Of a DNA stretch of 64,000 bases, positions 1 to 9,006 are shown in pieces (position 1 is the first letter of the stretch; the number at the start of each line of letters is the position of its first letter). The position numbers and the translations under genes were made by a program. The notes below the pieces were generated by a model. That model searched no databases, was not told the DNA's origin, and saw nothing but the letters and a program-made list of their open reading frames with translations. Location of the stretch: positions 4,154,001-4,218,000 of the forward strand of contig NZ_CP018863.1 of assembly GCF_002849715.1 (NCBI RefSeq), in the 5' to 3' direction. This DNA is from Arthrobacter crystallopoietes (GTDB taxonomy: Bacteria; Actinomycetota; Actinomycetes; Actinomycetales; Micrococcaceae).

Positions 1-387
1 GCGGCTGCGACGGCCTTTGCCCTCGGTAGTTCTGCCGGACTGGCCGCGCGAGTTGAATGCGGTGCGGACGCCGTAGGAGAAGGCTGCCACCTTGATCAGC
101 GGCGAGCCGATCGTCGCGGCGAGAAGCGAGGACAGCGCGGAGACATTGGCCGAGGCGTCCGAAACGTTGGACGAGATGCCGTCCACCTTCCGCAGCTGCT
201 CGTTGGTGGTGGTCACCGTGGTGGTCACTTCATCGATCAGCGGCGTGGTGCCGTCGCTGATCGAGCGGATGGCTACCCGAAGTTCGTCAAAGACTTTCCC
301 CAGCTTCCATACCGGTATGGCCAGCAGGGCCACCAGCACCGCGAAAACGCCCGCAGCGATGAGACCGGCGATATCTCCACCTGACAT
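1..387 (-). CDS. DUF948 domain membrane protein (C-terminus beyond window)
   Basis: The reading frame starts at ATG 387 and stays open to the left edge, so the C-terminus is missing. AAGGAG lies about 10 nt upstream of the start. The protein opens with one hydrophobic segment (about residues 6-26, including GVFAVLVALLAIPVW). A Ser/Thr-rich helical stretch follows (TTTVTTTNEQLRKVDGIS), typical of DUF948 proteins, which are single-pass membrane proteins with a coiled-coil-like cytoplasmic part. The tail visible before the edge is basic and Gly/Ser-rich. In Micrococcaceae a DUF948 gene commonly follows rpsD, as here, and alaS is expected next. No function is established for the family. Confidence 0.75.
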   Translation of the reverse strand, partial: MSGGDIAGLIAAGVFAVLVALLAIPVWKLGKVFDELRVAIRSISDGTTPLIDEVTTTVTTTNEQLRKVDGISSNVSDASANVSALSSLLAATIGSPLIKVAAFSYGVRTAFNSRGQSGRTTEGKGRRSR

Positions 388-500
388 GGGAGGGAACTCC
401 TTTGTTTGGCATATGTCCAAACCCGCCCGCGGGCGGATCCGGCTAACGACGACGGCGCCTGGCACTCGTTGCTTTCGGCGCACCTGTAAGTACATTACCT

Positions 501-538
501 ACTGAACAGCCCGCGGCGCGTGCCACGGGCTGTTCAGT
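501..538 (-). terminator. Hairpin terminator after rpsD
   Basis: A perfect 13-bp inverted repeat (ACTGAACAGCCCG / CGGGCTGTTCAGT) has further GGC/GCC pairing inside the loop. It sits between the rpsD stop and the start of the DUF948 gene. There is no long U-tract, which is common for terminators in high-G+C actinobacteria. Confidence 0.7.
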
Positions 539-611
539 GAGGTTTCCGCCCAAGAGCGGTATGCAGTTTTACGCTGCCCAACTTCCAGGGAGGATTAGCT
601 CCCGGAAAGGT

Positions 612-1238
612 TTAGCGTGCGTAGTATTCAACCACCAGCTGCTCTTCGCAGGTTACGGGAACCTCGGAACGCTTGGGGCGGCGGACCAGGCGGGCCTGGA
701 GCTTCTCCAACGTAACGTCAAGGTAGGCCGGAACGTTCGGCAGAACGTCGCGGTGTGCGCCGGCTGCTGCAACCTGGAACGGCGGCATCTTCTCGGAGCG
801 CTCGTGGACGTGCACCAGCTGGCCTTCGGAAACGCGGAAGGACGGACGGTCCACGCGCTTGCCGTCAACCATGATGTGGCGGTGCACAACCAGCTGGCGG
901 GCCTGGGCGATGGTGCGGGCGAAGCCTGCACGCAGGACCAGGGCGTCAAGACGCATTTCCAGCAGCTCGATCAGGTTTTCACCGGTCAGACCGGCGGTGT
1001 TGCGGGCCTCTTCGAAGACACGGGTCATCTGTGCTTCGCGGATGCCGTACTGGGCACGCAGACGCTGCTTTTCACGCAGACGTACGGCGTAGTCGCTGTC
1101 CTGCTTGCGACGGGCACGGCCGTGCTGGCCGGGACCGTACGGACGGCGCTCCATGTACTTTTCGGCCTTGGGGGTCAGGGCAATACCAAGGGCACGCGAA
1201 ATGCGGACCTTGCGGCGGGCTCGTGTGTTGTTAGCCAC
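612..1238 (-). CDS. rpsD: 30S ribosomal protein S4 (uS4)
   Basis: The protein has 208 aa, the usual actinobacterial S4 length. S4 is a primary 16S rRNA-binding protein that nucleates assembly of the 30S body. The N-terminal basic region contains YMERRPYGPGQHGRARRKQ, the S4 RNA-binding fold follows (LDALVLRAGFARTIAQARQL, then HIMVDGKRVDRPSFRV), and the protein ends in EEQLVVEYYAR. I chose GTG at 1238 because GGAAGGA lies 5 nt upstream and it gives the family-standard start MANNTRARRK. A longer reading from 1304 would add 22 residues with no support. This is the C-minus type without the Zn-binding Cys cluster. It appears monocistronic, with a strong hairpin downstream. Confidence 0.97.
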   Translation of the reverse strand: MANNTRARRKVRISRALGIALTPKAEKYMERRPYGPGQHGRARRKQDSDYAVRLREKQRLRAQYGIREAQMTRVFEEARNTAGLTGENLIELLEMRLDALVLRAGFARTIAQARQLVVHRHIMVDGKRVDRPSFRVSEGQLVHVHERSEKMPPFQVAAAGAHRDVLPNVPAYLDVTLEKLQARLVRRPKRSEVPVTCEEQLVVEYYAR

Positions 1239-1479
1239 GATGTCCTTCCAATTCATGCGGTGAGGTGATGTTGCTGGCCTCCGTGTGTGGAGAGCGTTGG
1301 TCAACCGCTGCCTTCAGCTACAGTCCGGCTTGCTCCCATGCACGCGTGCACCCCCGCGAACACACGGATTTCCACTAAGAAACCGTGCACGTACAGGAGT
1401 GGATTGCGGCACCGAAGAGTCGGCTTGCCAGTCAGCGCACAATTCTAGCACCTATCCGGGTTCGGATTAGAGTTATCGG

Positions 1480-1932
1480 ATGCGAGCCATTCTTCAACGG
1501 GTCAGCCGGGCCAGCGTCAGCGTGGACGGACAGGTAGTCGGAGCCATCGACGGTCCCGGCCTGCTGGTGCTCGCCGGCGCCACCCACACCGACACTCCCG
1601 CCGACGCCGGGGTGCTGGCCGAGAAGATGTGGCGGCTTCGGATTCTCGACGGCGAAAAATCCTGTGCCGACGTCAACGCGCCGCTGTTGGTGGTCAGCCA
1701 GTTCACGTTGTACGCCGACACCCGCCGGGGCCGCCGGCCATCCTGGTCGGCTGCGGCGCCCGGGGACGTCAGCGAGCCGCTGCTTGAGAGCCTGGTCGAG
1801 CAGTTGCGCGGACTCGGCGCCACGGTGGAAACGGGAATCTTTGGCGCGATGATGGAAGTGTCGCTGGTCAACGACGGACCCTTCACCATCAGCCTGGACA
1901 CCGCGGACTTTGCCAAGCCGCGCCGCGGCTGA
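1480..1932 (+). CDS. dtd: D-aminoacyl-tRNA deacylase
   Basis: The product (150 aa) is the full length for DTD, a homodimeric cytosolic proofreading enzyme that hydrolyses D-amino acids from tRNA. Both signature motifs are present: SQFTLY at residues 73-78 and the Gly-cisPro motif in NDGPFT near residue 130. The ATG at 1480 lies only 6 nt after TAGAGT, a TAnnnT -10-like hexamer, and no Shine-Dalgarno sequence is visible, so translation may be leaderless. It is divergent from rpsD and convergent with rarA. Confidence 0.95.
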   Translation: MRAILQRVSRASVSVDGQVVGAIDGPGLLVLAGATHTDTPADAGVLAEKMWRLRILDGEKSCADVNAPLLVVSQFTLYADTRRGRRPSWSAAAPGDVSEPLLESLVEQLRGLGATVETGIFGAMMEVSLVNDGPFTISLDTADFAKPRRG

Positions 1933-1962
1933 ACTGCGTACGGAAGCCGGCATCCGGCGTCG

Positions 1963-3384
1963 TTATTCGCCGCGGATGATTTTGCGCAGCCGTTCCAACC
2001 GTGCCGAAATCTCACGTTCGACGCCGTTGCCGGTGGGCTCGTAGTAATTCCGGCCGACCAGATCGTCCGGCGGATACTGCTGCTTGGCAATGCCGTGCGG
2101 GGCATCGTGTGAATAGATGTAGCCCTTGCCGTGGCCCAACTGCTGCGCGCCGCGGTAGTGCGCGTCCCGTAGGTGGGCCGGAACGCCCTGCCCGCGGCCG
2201 GCGCGGACATCGGCGACGGCGGCGTTGATCGCATCGTGCGCGGCGTTGGATTTCGGCGCGGTGGCGATGTGGACCACGGCCTGTGCCAGCACCAGCCGGG
2301 CTTCGGGCATGCCGATCAGCTGCACCGCCTGCGCGGCCGCCACTGCAGTCTGCAGCGCCGACGGATCCGCCATCCCCACGTCCTCGGAGGCGGAGATCAC
2401 GATCCGGCGGGCGACAAACCGCGGGTCCTCCCCCGCCTCAAGCATGCGCGCCATGTAGTGCAGCGCGGCGTCCACATCTGAGCCGCGCATCGACTTGATG
2501 AAGGCGCTGGCAATGTCATAGTGCTGGTCGCCGGCACGGTCATAGCGCAGCGCAGCGCGGTCCATGGCCCGCTCCGCGTGCGAGAGTTCCACGCGGACGG
2601 GGCCTTCCTCGCCGGGGTTTTCCGCCTCGCCCCAGGCCACGCCGGCAGCCGCCTCCAGTGCCGTCAGGCCGCGGCGCGCGTCTCCGGCGGCCAGCCTGAC
2701 CAGGTGTTCCAGCGCCTCATCGGTGACCTCTACCCGGCCTGCCAGGCCGCGCTCGTCCGTTACGGCCCGCTGGAGCAACCCCTCGATGTCCTCGGTGGTC
2801 AGCGGCTTGAGCGTCAGCAGCAGCGACCGGGACAGCAGCGGCGAGACAACGGAGAAGGACGGATTTTCAGTGGTGGCGGCAACCAGCACCACCCAGCGGT
2901 TCTCGACCCCGGGCAGCAGCGCGTCCTGCTGGGCCTTGTTGAAGCGGTGGATCTCGTCCAGGAACAGCACGGTGGTGGTCCGGTGCAGGTCCCGGGCCGT
3001 CAGCGCCTCATCCATCACCCGGCGCACATCCTTGACACCGGCGGTGATGGCGGAAAGTTCGACGAATTTCCGGCCGGGCCCCCTGGCAATGACATGCGCC
3101 AGCGTGGTCTTGCCGGTACCCGGAGGCCCCCAGAGCATCAGCGACGAAGGGCCCGCAGGGCCGGTTGCCTGTCCGCCGGCGGCCAGCAGCCGCAGCGGCG
3201 AGCCCGGCTGGAGCAGATGTTGCTGGCCCACCACCTCGTCCACGGTCCGGGGACGCATCCGCACCGCAAGCGGGCTGCGGGGCCGCTCGATGCTGCCGGC
3301 ACCCCGTCCGGAACTGCCGCCGGGACCGGCTTCTTCGTCCCGATCGTCTTCCGTGTCGCTGCCGGCACTGAACAAATCACTCAC
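1963..3384 (-). CDS. rarA: Replication-associated recombination AAA+ ATPase RarA/MgsA
   Basis: The product (473 aa) belongs to the RarA/MgsA/WRNIP1 clade of AAA+ clamp-loader-like ATPases that act at stalled replication forks. The sequence shows the [18 protein letters not shown]-terminal box, Walker [14 protein letters not shown], Walker [19 protein letters not shown] and sensor region TTENPSFSV, then the C-terminal tetramerisation domain ([24 protein letters not shown] region and YKYPHD-equivalent [10 protein letters not shown]). GTG 3384 gives the family-typical start MSDLFSAG; a longer reading to 3423 exists. There is no clear Shine-Dalgarno sequence. Instead, TAGCCT lies 7 nt upstream of the GTG, suggesting leaderless expression from a promoter shared with the divergent gene at 3404. 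Confidence 0.94.
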   Translation of the reverse strand: MSDLFSAGSDTEDDRDEEAGPGGSSGRGAGSIERPRSPLAVRMRPRTVDEVVGQQHLLQPGSPLRLLAAGGQATGPAGPSSLMLWGPPGTGKTTLAHVIARGPGRKFVELSAITAGVKDVRRVMDEALTARDLHRTTTVLFLDEIHRFNKAQQDALLPGVENRWVVLVAATTENPSFSVVSPLLSRSLLLTLKPLTTEDIEGLLQRAVTDERGLAGRVEVTDEALEHLVRLAAGDARRGLTALEAAAGVAWGEAENPGEEGPVRVELSHAERAMDRAALRYDRAGDQHYDIASAFIKSMRGSDVDAALHYMARMLEAGEDPRFVARRIVISASEDVGMADPSALQTAVAAAQAVQLIGMPEARLVLAQAVVHIATAPKSNAAHDAINAAVADVRAGRGQGVPAHLRDAHYRGAQQLGHGKGYIYSHDAPHGIAKQQYPPDDLVGRNYYEPTGNGVEREISARLERLRKIIRGE

Positions 3385-3403
3385 ACTGCCTAGGCTATCG
3401 CTT
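3385..3403. promoter_or_regulatory. Shared symmetric -10 region, divergent leaderless promoters
   Basis: The 19-nt gap between the rarA GTG and the acVLRF1 ATG contains the palindrome GCCTAGGC. On the + strand TAGGCT (3391-3396) ends 7 nt before ATG 3404. On the - strand TAGCCT (3397-3392) ends 7 nt before GTG 3384. Both fit the TAnnnT -10 core at leaderless spacing. Neither gene has a Shine-Dalgarno sequence. Confidence 0.55.
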
Positions 3404-4081
3404 ATGGCACGGACCAAGACCATCTACCTGCCGCCCGGCCGCCTCCGGGCCTGGGCGGACAGATTTGCCGCGGAACACGGCGACCCGCTCTGTGAGGTCA
3501 ACAGTCCCAAGCCGGGTTCCGGCGTCGTTCTTTCGTGTCCTGACGGCTTTGCTGTCCGGCTCCGCCTGCCGTGGGAGCAGCTGACCCCGGCGCTGGCCGT
3601 GGACGCGTGGCCCGAGCAACTTGCCGCCGCTGCGGCGAGTATCGGAACCTGCGGGCTGATCCTGCTGCGGCGCGGCGGCTACAGCGTCGGCACGTCCGTG
3701 CAGGGTCAGCTGACCTGGTCCAAATCCGGCACCCGGTACGTACAATCGCGCACTGCCGCCGGAGGCTGGTCGCAGCAGCGTTACGCGCGCAGGCGCTCCA
3801 ATCAGGCAGACGCGCTGGTGCTGACCGCGGCCGAGTACGCGGCCGGCCACTTGCCCGCAGCGAAACCGTCGTGCCTGGCCACCGGGGGCGACAAGGACAT
3901 GCTCCGCCAACTGCTGGCCGATGCCCGGCTGGCCGGTCTCGCGGCGCTGCCAGCGGCGCATCTCGAACTGAATGCCGACCCGCGGCAGCGGCAGCTCGCC
4001 GAGGTCGCACGGGAGTTGGCGGGCATCAAGGCCGTGATCACGTGGCCGACTCCGGGCCACAACAGCGAAACAGCCGGTTAA
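3404..4081 (+). CDS. acVLRF1-type peptidyl-tRNA hydrolase (release-factor-like)
   Basis: The product (225 aa) resembles the actinobacterial VLRF1 family, relatives of eukaryotic Vms1/ANKZF1 and eRF1 that cleave peptidyl-tRNA on stalled ribosomes. The diagnostic segment is present: [20 protein letters not shown] followed by [11 protein letters not shown], containing the conserved Gln-bearing loop that plays the role of the eRF1 GGQ region. The N-terminal half ([20 protein letters not shown]) matches the family start. The role in ribosome rescue is inferred from the family. The start at ATG 3404 is supported by the -10-like TAGGCT 7 nt upstream. A long open frame continues upstream but is antisense to rarA and not coding. 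Confidence 0.8.
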   Translation: MARTKTIYLPPGRLRAWADRFAAEHGDPLCEVNSPKPGSGVVLSCPDGFAVRLRLPWEQLTPALAVDAWPEQLAAAAASIGTCGLILLRRGGYSVGTSVQGQLTWSKSGTRYVQSRTAAGGWSQQRYARRRSNQADALVLTAAEYAAGHLPAAKPSCLATGGDKDMLRQLLADARLAGLAALPAAHLELNADPRQRQLAEVARELAGIKAVITWPTPGHNSETAG

Positions 4082-4083
4082 CG

Positions 4084-4132
4084 GACTGCGCCGCCCGGAC
4101 TGACCCCTCGGGGCCGGCCGGACGGCGCAGTC
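4084..4132. terminator. Bidirectional hairpin terminator between acVLRF1 and aspS
   Basis: The inverted repeat GACTGCGCCG / CGGCGCAGTC pairs perfectly and continues after one mismatch with CCGG/CCGG. It lies between the stop codons of two convergent genes. Confidence 0.75.
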
Positions 4133-4142
4133 GTTACGCAGG

Positions 4143-5981
4143 TCAGCTTTGGACGCTGTCCTTTTCAGACTGCTTGGCAGCTTCCTTCTGCCCGTCCTTC
4201 TGGCCGTCCTTGGAGGCGTCCTTCGGCTTGGGCTTGAAGTCGATGCCGGCTTCCTTGCGCTGCTGCGGGGTGATCGGCGCGGGCGCATCGGTCAACGGGT
4301 CGTGGCCGCCGCCGGTCTTCGGGAAGGCGATGACGTCGCGGATGGAATCCGAGCCGGTGAGCAGCTGGACAACCCGGTCCCAGCCGAAGGCGATGCCGCC
4401 GTGCGGGGGCGCGCCGTACTTGAAGCCCTCAAGCAGGAAGCCGAACTTGCTCTGGGCCTGCTCCTGATCGATCCCCATCACGGCCAGGACGCGCTCCTGC
4501 ACGTCCCGCTGGTGGATACGGATGGAACCGCCGCCGAGTTCGTTGCCGTTGCAGACAATGTCGTAGGCGTAGGACAAGGCGTTTGCCGGGTCCTCATCGA
4601 ACGTGTCCATGAACTCGGGCTTCGGCGAGGTGAAGGCGTGGTGCACCGCGGTCCAGGCACCGGCGCCGACGGCCACGTCGCCCGATTCGACTGCTGCGGC
4701 GGCGGGTTCGAACAGCGGCGCGTCCACGATCCACACGAAGGCCCAGTCGCCGTCGTTAATCAATCCGGTGCGGTGGCCGATCTCCACGCGGGCTGCACCC
4801 AGCAGCGCACGCGCCGAGGACTTGTCGCCAGCGGCGAAGAAGACACAGTCGCCGGGCTTGGCACCCACGGCATCCGCGAGGCCGGCGCGTTCGGTGTCGG
4901 TGAGGTTCTTGGCCACCGGACCGCTCAGCGTGCCGTCTTCCTGGATCAGGACGTAGGCCAGACCCTTGGCGCCTCGCTGCTTGGCCCATTCCTGCCACGC
5001 GTCCAGCGTCCGGCGCGCCTGGGAGGCGCCGCCGGGCATGACCACGGCGCCGACGTACGGGGCCTGGAACACGCGGAACGTGGTGTCCTTGAAGAACTCC
5101 GTCAGCTCGGTCAGCTCCAGGCCGAACCGCAGGTCAGGCTTGTCGGAACCGTATTTCGCCATCGCGTCGGCGTAGGTCATGCGGCGGATCGGGGTGGGAA
5201 TCTCGACGTCGATCAGCTGCCACAGCGCCTTCACGATGCTCTCGCCCAGCGCGATGATGTCATCCTGCTCGACGAAGCTGGCCTCGATGTCCAGCTGGGT
5301 GAATTCCGGCTGGCGGTCGGCGCGGAAGTCTTCGTCCCGGTAGCAGCGGGCAATCTGGTAGTACTTTTCGAACCCGCCCACCTGCAGCAGCTGCTTGAAC
5401 AACTGCGGCGACTGCGGCAGGGCGTACCAGGAGCCCGGATCCAGGCGCGCCGGCACCAGGAAGTCACGGGCGCCTTCCGGGGTGGAACGGGTCAGCGTCG
5501 GGGTCTCGATCTCCACGAAACCGTCCTGGTGCAGCAGCTCGCGCGCCACCCGGTTGGCCTCCGAGCGCAGCCGCATGGCGGCGGCGGGGCCGGGACGGCG
5601 CAGGTCCAGGTAACGGTGCTTCAGGCGTGCTTCCTCGCCGACCTCGACGTGCTCGTCGATCTGGAACGGCAGCGGATCCGAAGTACTGAGTACGACGACG
5701 GAATCGGCTATGACTTCGATCTCACCGGTAGCAAGGGCCGGGTTTTCGTTACCCTCGGGCCGCTTCTCGACCGTGCCCTTGATCTGCAGCACGTATTCGT
5801 TGCGCAGGGCGTGGAAGACGTCCTCTTCGCGCACCACAACCTGGGCAATGCCGGAGGCATCACGCAGATCCAGGAATGCCACGCCGCCGTGATCACGCCG
5901 GCGGGCCACCCAGCCGGCGAGGGTTACGGTCTGTCCAATGTGCTCAGCCCTCAGCGAGCCGAGGTCATGTGTGCGCAGCAC
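4143..5981 (-). CDS. aspS: Aspartyl-tRNA synthetase
   Basis: The product (612 aa) is a class II synthetase that charges tRNA-Asp. The OB-fold anticodon-binding domain is N-terminal ([20 protein letters not shown]). Motif 2 is [16 protein letters not shown] at 212-227, motif 3 is [10 protein letters not shown] near 545, and the bacterial insertion domain lies between them. It is bacterial-type. Many actinobacteria rely on a non-discriminating AspRS plus GatCAB, but specificity cannot be read here. The last 30 or so residues form a low-complexity Lys/Asp/Gln-rich tail with a DGQK duplication, beyond the usual family end. The ATG start is family-consistent (MLRTHDLG). It is divergent from the permease gene at 6186. 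Confidence 0.96.
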   Translation of the reverse strand: MLRTHDLGSLRAEHIGQTVTLAGWVARRRDHGGVAFLDLRDASGIAQVVVREEDVFHALRNEYVLQIKGTVEKRPEGNENPALATGEIEVIADSVVVLSTSDPLPFQIDEHVEVGEEARLKHRYLDLRRPGPAAAMRLRSEANRVARELLHQDGFVEIETPTLTRSTPEGARDFLVPARLDPGSWYALPQSPQLFKQLLQVGGFEKYYQIARCYRDEDFRADRQPEFTQLDIEASFVEQDDIIALGESIVKALWQLIDVEIPTPIRRMTYADAMAKYGSDKPDLRFGLELTELTEFFKDTTFRVFQAPYVGAVVMPGGASQARRTLDAWQEWAKQRGAKGLAYVLIQEDGTLSGPVAKNLTDTERAGLADAVGAKPGDCVFFAAGDKSSARALLGAARVEIGHRTGLINDGDWAFVWIVDAPLFEPAAAAVESGDVAVGAGAWTAVHHAFTSPKPEFMDTFDEDPANALSYAYDIVCNGNELGGGSIRIHQRDVQERVLAVMGIDQEQAQSKFGFLLEGFKYGAPPHGGIAFGWDRVVQLLTGSDSIRDVIAFPKTGGGHDPLTDAPAPITPQQRKEAGIDFKPKPKDASKDGQKDGQKEAAKQSEKDSVQS

Positions 5982-6185
5982 AGCATTCCTTTCAGTAAAA
6001 CTTCACCGGCGCTATCGCGGAGGCTTCCGCCCCGGGCCGGCTGTGATGTGACTAGAGTGTTCTTTAATTGGGTCTTGAACGAGTTTACCGTTGATCGGGC
6101 TTGGGTCCCGACACCGGACCCGCGGCCGCAGGATCGACCCGGAGCGCCGATGCCTGGCGGAATCAGGAACAGACGGAGGCAAACT

Positions 6186-7439
6186 TTGAGCAGCGAATCA
6201 GCCCTCGAACGCAGGCTGGGCGGTGTTGACGCCACAACGGTGGGCATCGGTTCCATGGTGGGCGCTGGGGTGTTTGTGGTCTTCTCCCCCGCGGCCGCGA
6301 TAGCCGGCAACTGGCTGCCGCTCGCGCTGGCGATCGCCGGTGTTGTTGCTTACTGCAACGCGATGGCCTCGGCCCAGCTGGCCGTGGTCCATCCCACCAG
6401 CGGAGGAACCTACATCTACGGGCGCCGCCAGCTCGGCGAATGGCCGGGTTTCCTCGCCGGCTGGGGCTTCATCACCGGGAAGGTAGCCTCCTGTGCCGCC
6501 ATGGCGCTGGCCTTCGGCCTTTACGCCGCCCCGGAATTTGCGACGGCGGCCGCGGTAGCCGCCGTCGTACTGCTCACCGGCGTGAACCTGCTGGGGATCA
6601 CCCGCACGGCCTGGGCCACGCGCTGGATCGTGTCCATTGTGGTGGCCATTCTGGTCTTTGTGATCGTGGTGGCCTTCGACGCCGAGCCCATCGGCCAGAA
6701 CATGCCGGTTGACGGTGCTTCGCCGTACGGGATCCTGCAGGCCGCGGGACTGTTTTTCTTTGCCTTCGCCGGTTATGCGCGCATTGCCACCATGGGCGAG
6801 GAGATCCGCGACCCGAAGAAGCTGATCCCGCGCGCCATCCTCGCGGCCCTGGTGATCACGCTGGCCCTCTACGCGGTGCTGGGCCTGGCGCTGCTGGACT
6901 TCATGGGTGCGGGCTTGCTGGCCGCCACACCCGCCCCGTTGCTGGCGGTAGGCGAAGCAGTCGGCGGCGGCGTGGGCACCACCGCCGTAACGATTGCGGC
7001 AACGCTGGCCTGTCTGGGCGCACTGCTCGCGCTGATTGCCGGCGTCAGCCGCACCATGTTCGCCATGGCCAGGGAGGGGGATCTGCCGCGCGCCTTTGCC
7101 TCGGTCTGGGAGCGCTTCAAGGTTCCCTACCTCGCTGATTTGGCCGTCGCCGTCGTCGTTATTTTCCTGCTGCTCACCCAGGATGTCCTGGCCGTGGTGG
7201 GCTTCTCCAGCTTCGGCGTGCTGATCTATTACGCGGTCACAAACGCGGCAGCACTGACCCTCACGGAGCGGCCGTGGCAGGCGCCCAAGGCCCTGAACTG
7301 GCTGGGACTGGCCGGCTGCCTGGTCCTGGCGTTCACCCTGCCGCTGTCCTCGGTGCTGACCATGACGGCGGTGCTGGCTGTGGGGCTGCTGGGCCGCGCC
7401 GTGCTCAAACCCGGCAGGCGGCGCAGGCCCCACGCCTAG
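6186..7439 (+). CDS. APC-superfamily amino acid permease
   Basis: The product (417 aa) is an integral membrane protein with about 12 hydrophobic segments. The APC N-terminal signature follows the start: GVDATTVGIGSMVGAGVFVV covers TM1 with the GxG break typical of amino acid/polyamine/organocation secondary transporters. TM6-equivalent FFFAFAGYARIATMGEEIRD also matches. I chose TTG 6186 because GGAGG lies 6 nt upstream and it gives MSSESALERRLGG; an ATG at 6150 is an alternative 12 codons longer. The substrate cannot be assigned. The upstream 204 nt between aspS and this gene should hold both divergent promoters; I see no clear operator. Confidence 0.88.
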   Translation: MSSESALERRLGGVDATTVGIGSMVGAGVFVVFSPAAAIAGNWLPLALAIAGVVAYCNAMASAQLAVVHPTSGGTYIYGRRQLGEWPGFLAGWGFITGKVASCAAMALAFGLYAAPEFATAAAVAAVVLLTGVNLLGITRTAWATRWIVSIVVAILVFVIVVAFDAEPIGQNMPVDGASPYGILQAAGLFFFAFAGYARIATMGEEIRDPKKLIPRAILAALVITLALYAVLGLALLDFMGAGLLAATPAPLLAVGEAVGGGVGTTAVTIAATLACLGALLALIAGVSRTMFAMAREGDLPRAFASVWERFKVPYLADLAVAVVVIFLLLTQDVLAVVGFSSFGVLIYYAVTNAAALTLTERPWQAPKALNWLGLAGCLVLAFTLPLSSVLTMTAVLAVGLLGRAVLKPGRRRRPHA

Positions 7440-7476
7440 CCGGCAGGCCCACGCCTCGCCGGCGGGCCCGCAGCCG

Positions 7477-8820
7477 CTACGGGGCGGAAGTGATCTGCGG
7501 GATCAGGTCCTCTGCCGGCGGCGTCCAGGTCTTGGGATCGGCCGCAACCTGTTCGCCGGAGCGGATGTCTTTGACCTCGTGGTTGAGGTTGCCGTCTTCG
7601 TCGGTGCTGAACCAGACAAAGGGGATTCCCCGGCGGTCCGCGTACTTGATCTGCTTGCCGAATTTCTCGGCCTTGGCCGCAACTTCCACACTGATGCCGC
7701 GTCCGCGCAACTGCGCCGCAATATCCTGCGCCTGCGACCAGCTGCCGTCGTCGGCCAGCGTGACCAGCACGGCGGTGGGCACGTGCCGGGAGGCCGAGGC
7801 GAACTCCTGGCTCAGGATCCGCATCACCAGCCGGGTCACGCCGATGGACAGGCCCACGCCGGGGAACTTGCGGTTTCCCTTGGCGGCAAGGGCATCGTAC
7901 CGGCCGCCGGAGCAGATCGAGCCGAGCTGTTCGTGTCCGACCAGGACCGTTTCGTAGACGGTTCCGGTGTAGTAATCGAGCCCTCGGGCGATGCTCAGGT
8001 CCGCCAGGACGCGTCCCGGTGCGCGGTGCGAAGCTTCGCCGATGACCTGTTCGAGCTCGGCCAGGCCCTCGTCCAGCAGGTCGTTGCTCACGCCGAGGGC
8101 ACGCACCTCCTGCGCGAAGGAGGTGTCCTCGCTGCGGATGGAGGCCAGCTTCAGCGCGGCCTCGGCCTGCTCCGCGGTGGCGCCGAGCTCTTGCTGCAGC
8201 AGCTCGGCGACCTTCTGGGGGCCGACCTTCTCAAGCTTGTCGATGCTGCGCAGGACACCGGCGGTATCCTCCAGCCCGATCCCCCGGTAGAAGCCCTCCG
8301 CCAGCTTGCGGTTGTTCACCCGCAGCTTGAATTCCGGAATGGGCAGCGCGCCCAGGGCTTCCACGATGACCAGAGCCAGTTCCACGTCGTAACGGAACGG
8401 CAGCTCACCGTCACCCACGACGTCGATATCGGCCTGGGTAAATTCGCGCGCGCGGCCCTCCTGCGGGCGTTCCCCGCGCCAGACTTTCTGGATCTGGTAA
8501 CGGCGGAACGGGAAGGCGAGGTGTCCGGCGTTCTCGACGACGTACCGGGCAAACGGCACGGTCAGGTCGAAGTGGAGCGCCAGCTTGTCCTCCGCCTTGG
8601 CGCCCTCTTCGTCCGCCTGGAGCCGGTGCAGACCGTAGACCTCTTTGTCGATGTCGCCCTTGCGCAGCAGCTGCTCCACCGTCTCCACCGCACGGGTTTC
8701 AATGGAGGAGAACCCGTGCAGCTCAAAGGTCCGCCGCAGGCTGTCCAGCACATGCTGCTCCACGAGCCTCTCCTGCGGAAGCCATTCCGGGAAACCTGAC
8801 AGGGAGGCCTTACGTGCCAT
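7477..8820 (-). CDS. hisS: Histidyl-tRNA synthetase
   Basis: The product (447 aa) is a class II synthetase. HisRS signatures are clear: HFDLTVPFARYV (motif 1 region), motif 2 RRYQIQKVWRGERPQEGR, the histidine-A loop ARGLDYYTGTVYE, and motif 3 FPGVGLSIGVTRLV. A C-terminal Rossmann-like anticodon-binding domain follows (VPTAVLVTLADDGSW onward). It is convergent with the permease and divergent from the cyclophilin gene; the 186-nt divergent gap includes the small hairpin CGGGCC-CTTT-GGCCCG at 8881-8896. Confidence 0.96.
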   Translation of the reverse strand: MARKASLSGFPEWLPQERLVEQHVLDSLRRTFELHGFSSIETRAVETVEQLLRKGDIDKEVYGLHRLQADEEGAKAEDKLALHFDLTVPFARYVVENAGHLAFPFRRYQIQKVWRGERPQEGRAREFTQADIDVVGDGELPFRYDVELALVIVEALGALPIPEFKLRVNNRKLAEGFYRGIGLEDTAGVLRSIDKLEKVGPQKVAELLQQELGATAEQAEAALKLASIRSEDTSFAQEVRALGVSNDLLDEGLAELEQVIGEASHRAPGRVLADLSIARGLDYYTGTVYETVLVGHEQLGSICSGGRYDALAAKGNRKFPGVGLSIGVTRLVMRILSQEFASASRHVPTAVLVTLADDGSWSQAQDIAAQLRGRGISVEVAAKAEKFGKQIKYADRRGIPFVWFSTDEDGNLNHEVKDIRSGEQVAADPKTWTPPAEDLIPQITSAP

Positions 8821-9006
8821 GCGGGGATATCTCCTAAATTGTGGGTCGAAAGACTCATGGGGGCTGACTACTCAGGATAACGGGCCCTTTGGCCCGCGAA
8901 TGCCTAAACTGGCTGCCGGACCATTTTAAGGGCAGGCAGCAGTCCCGGCCCAAAGAACTGACCATCCCATCCGCCGAGGTGGGACCTGAGGGGAAGGAAG
9001 GGCCCG

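Noticed and set aside
1354..1367. Palindrome TGCACGCGTGCA upstream of rpsD as an S4 autoregulatory leader
   Set aside because: Too short, and no pseudoknot-type structure like the known S4-binding leaders could be made out.
2564..3403. Open + strand frame upstream of the VLRF1 gene
   Set aside because: It is antisense to rarA, low-complexity Ser/Arg-rich, and the conserved VLRF1 protein begins at 3404.
4149..6185. A 679-codon open stretch on the + strand running into the permease frame
   Set aside because: It is antisense to aspS, which has complete class II synthetase motifs. The permease start at 6186 has its own Shine-Dalgarno sequence. Long antisense frames are common in high-G+C DNA.
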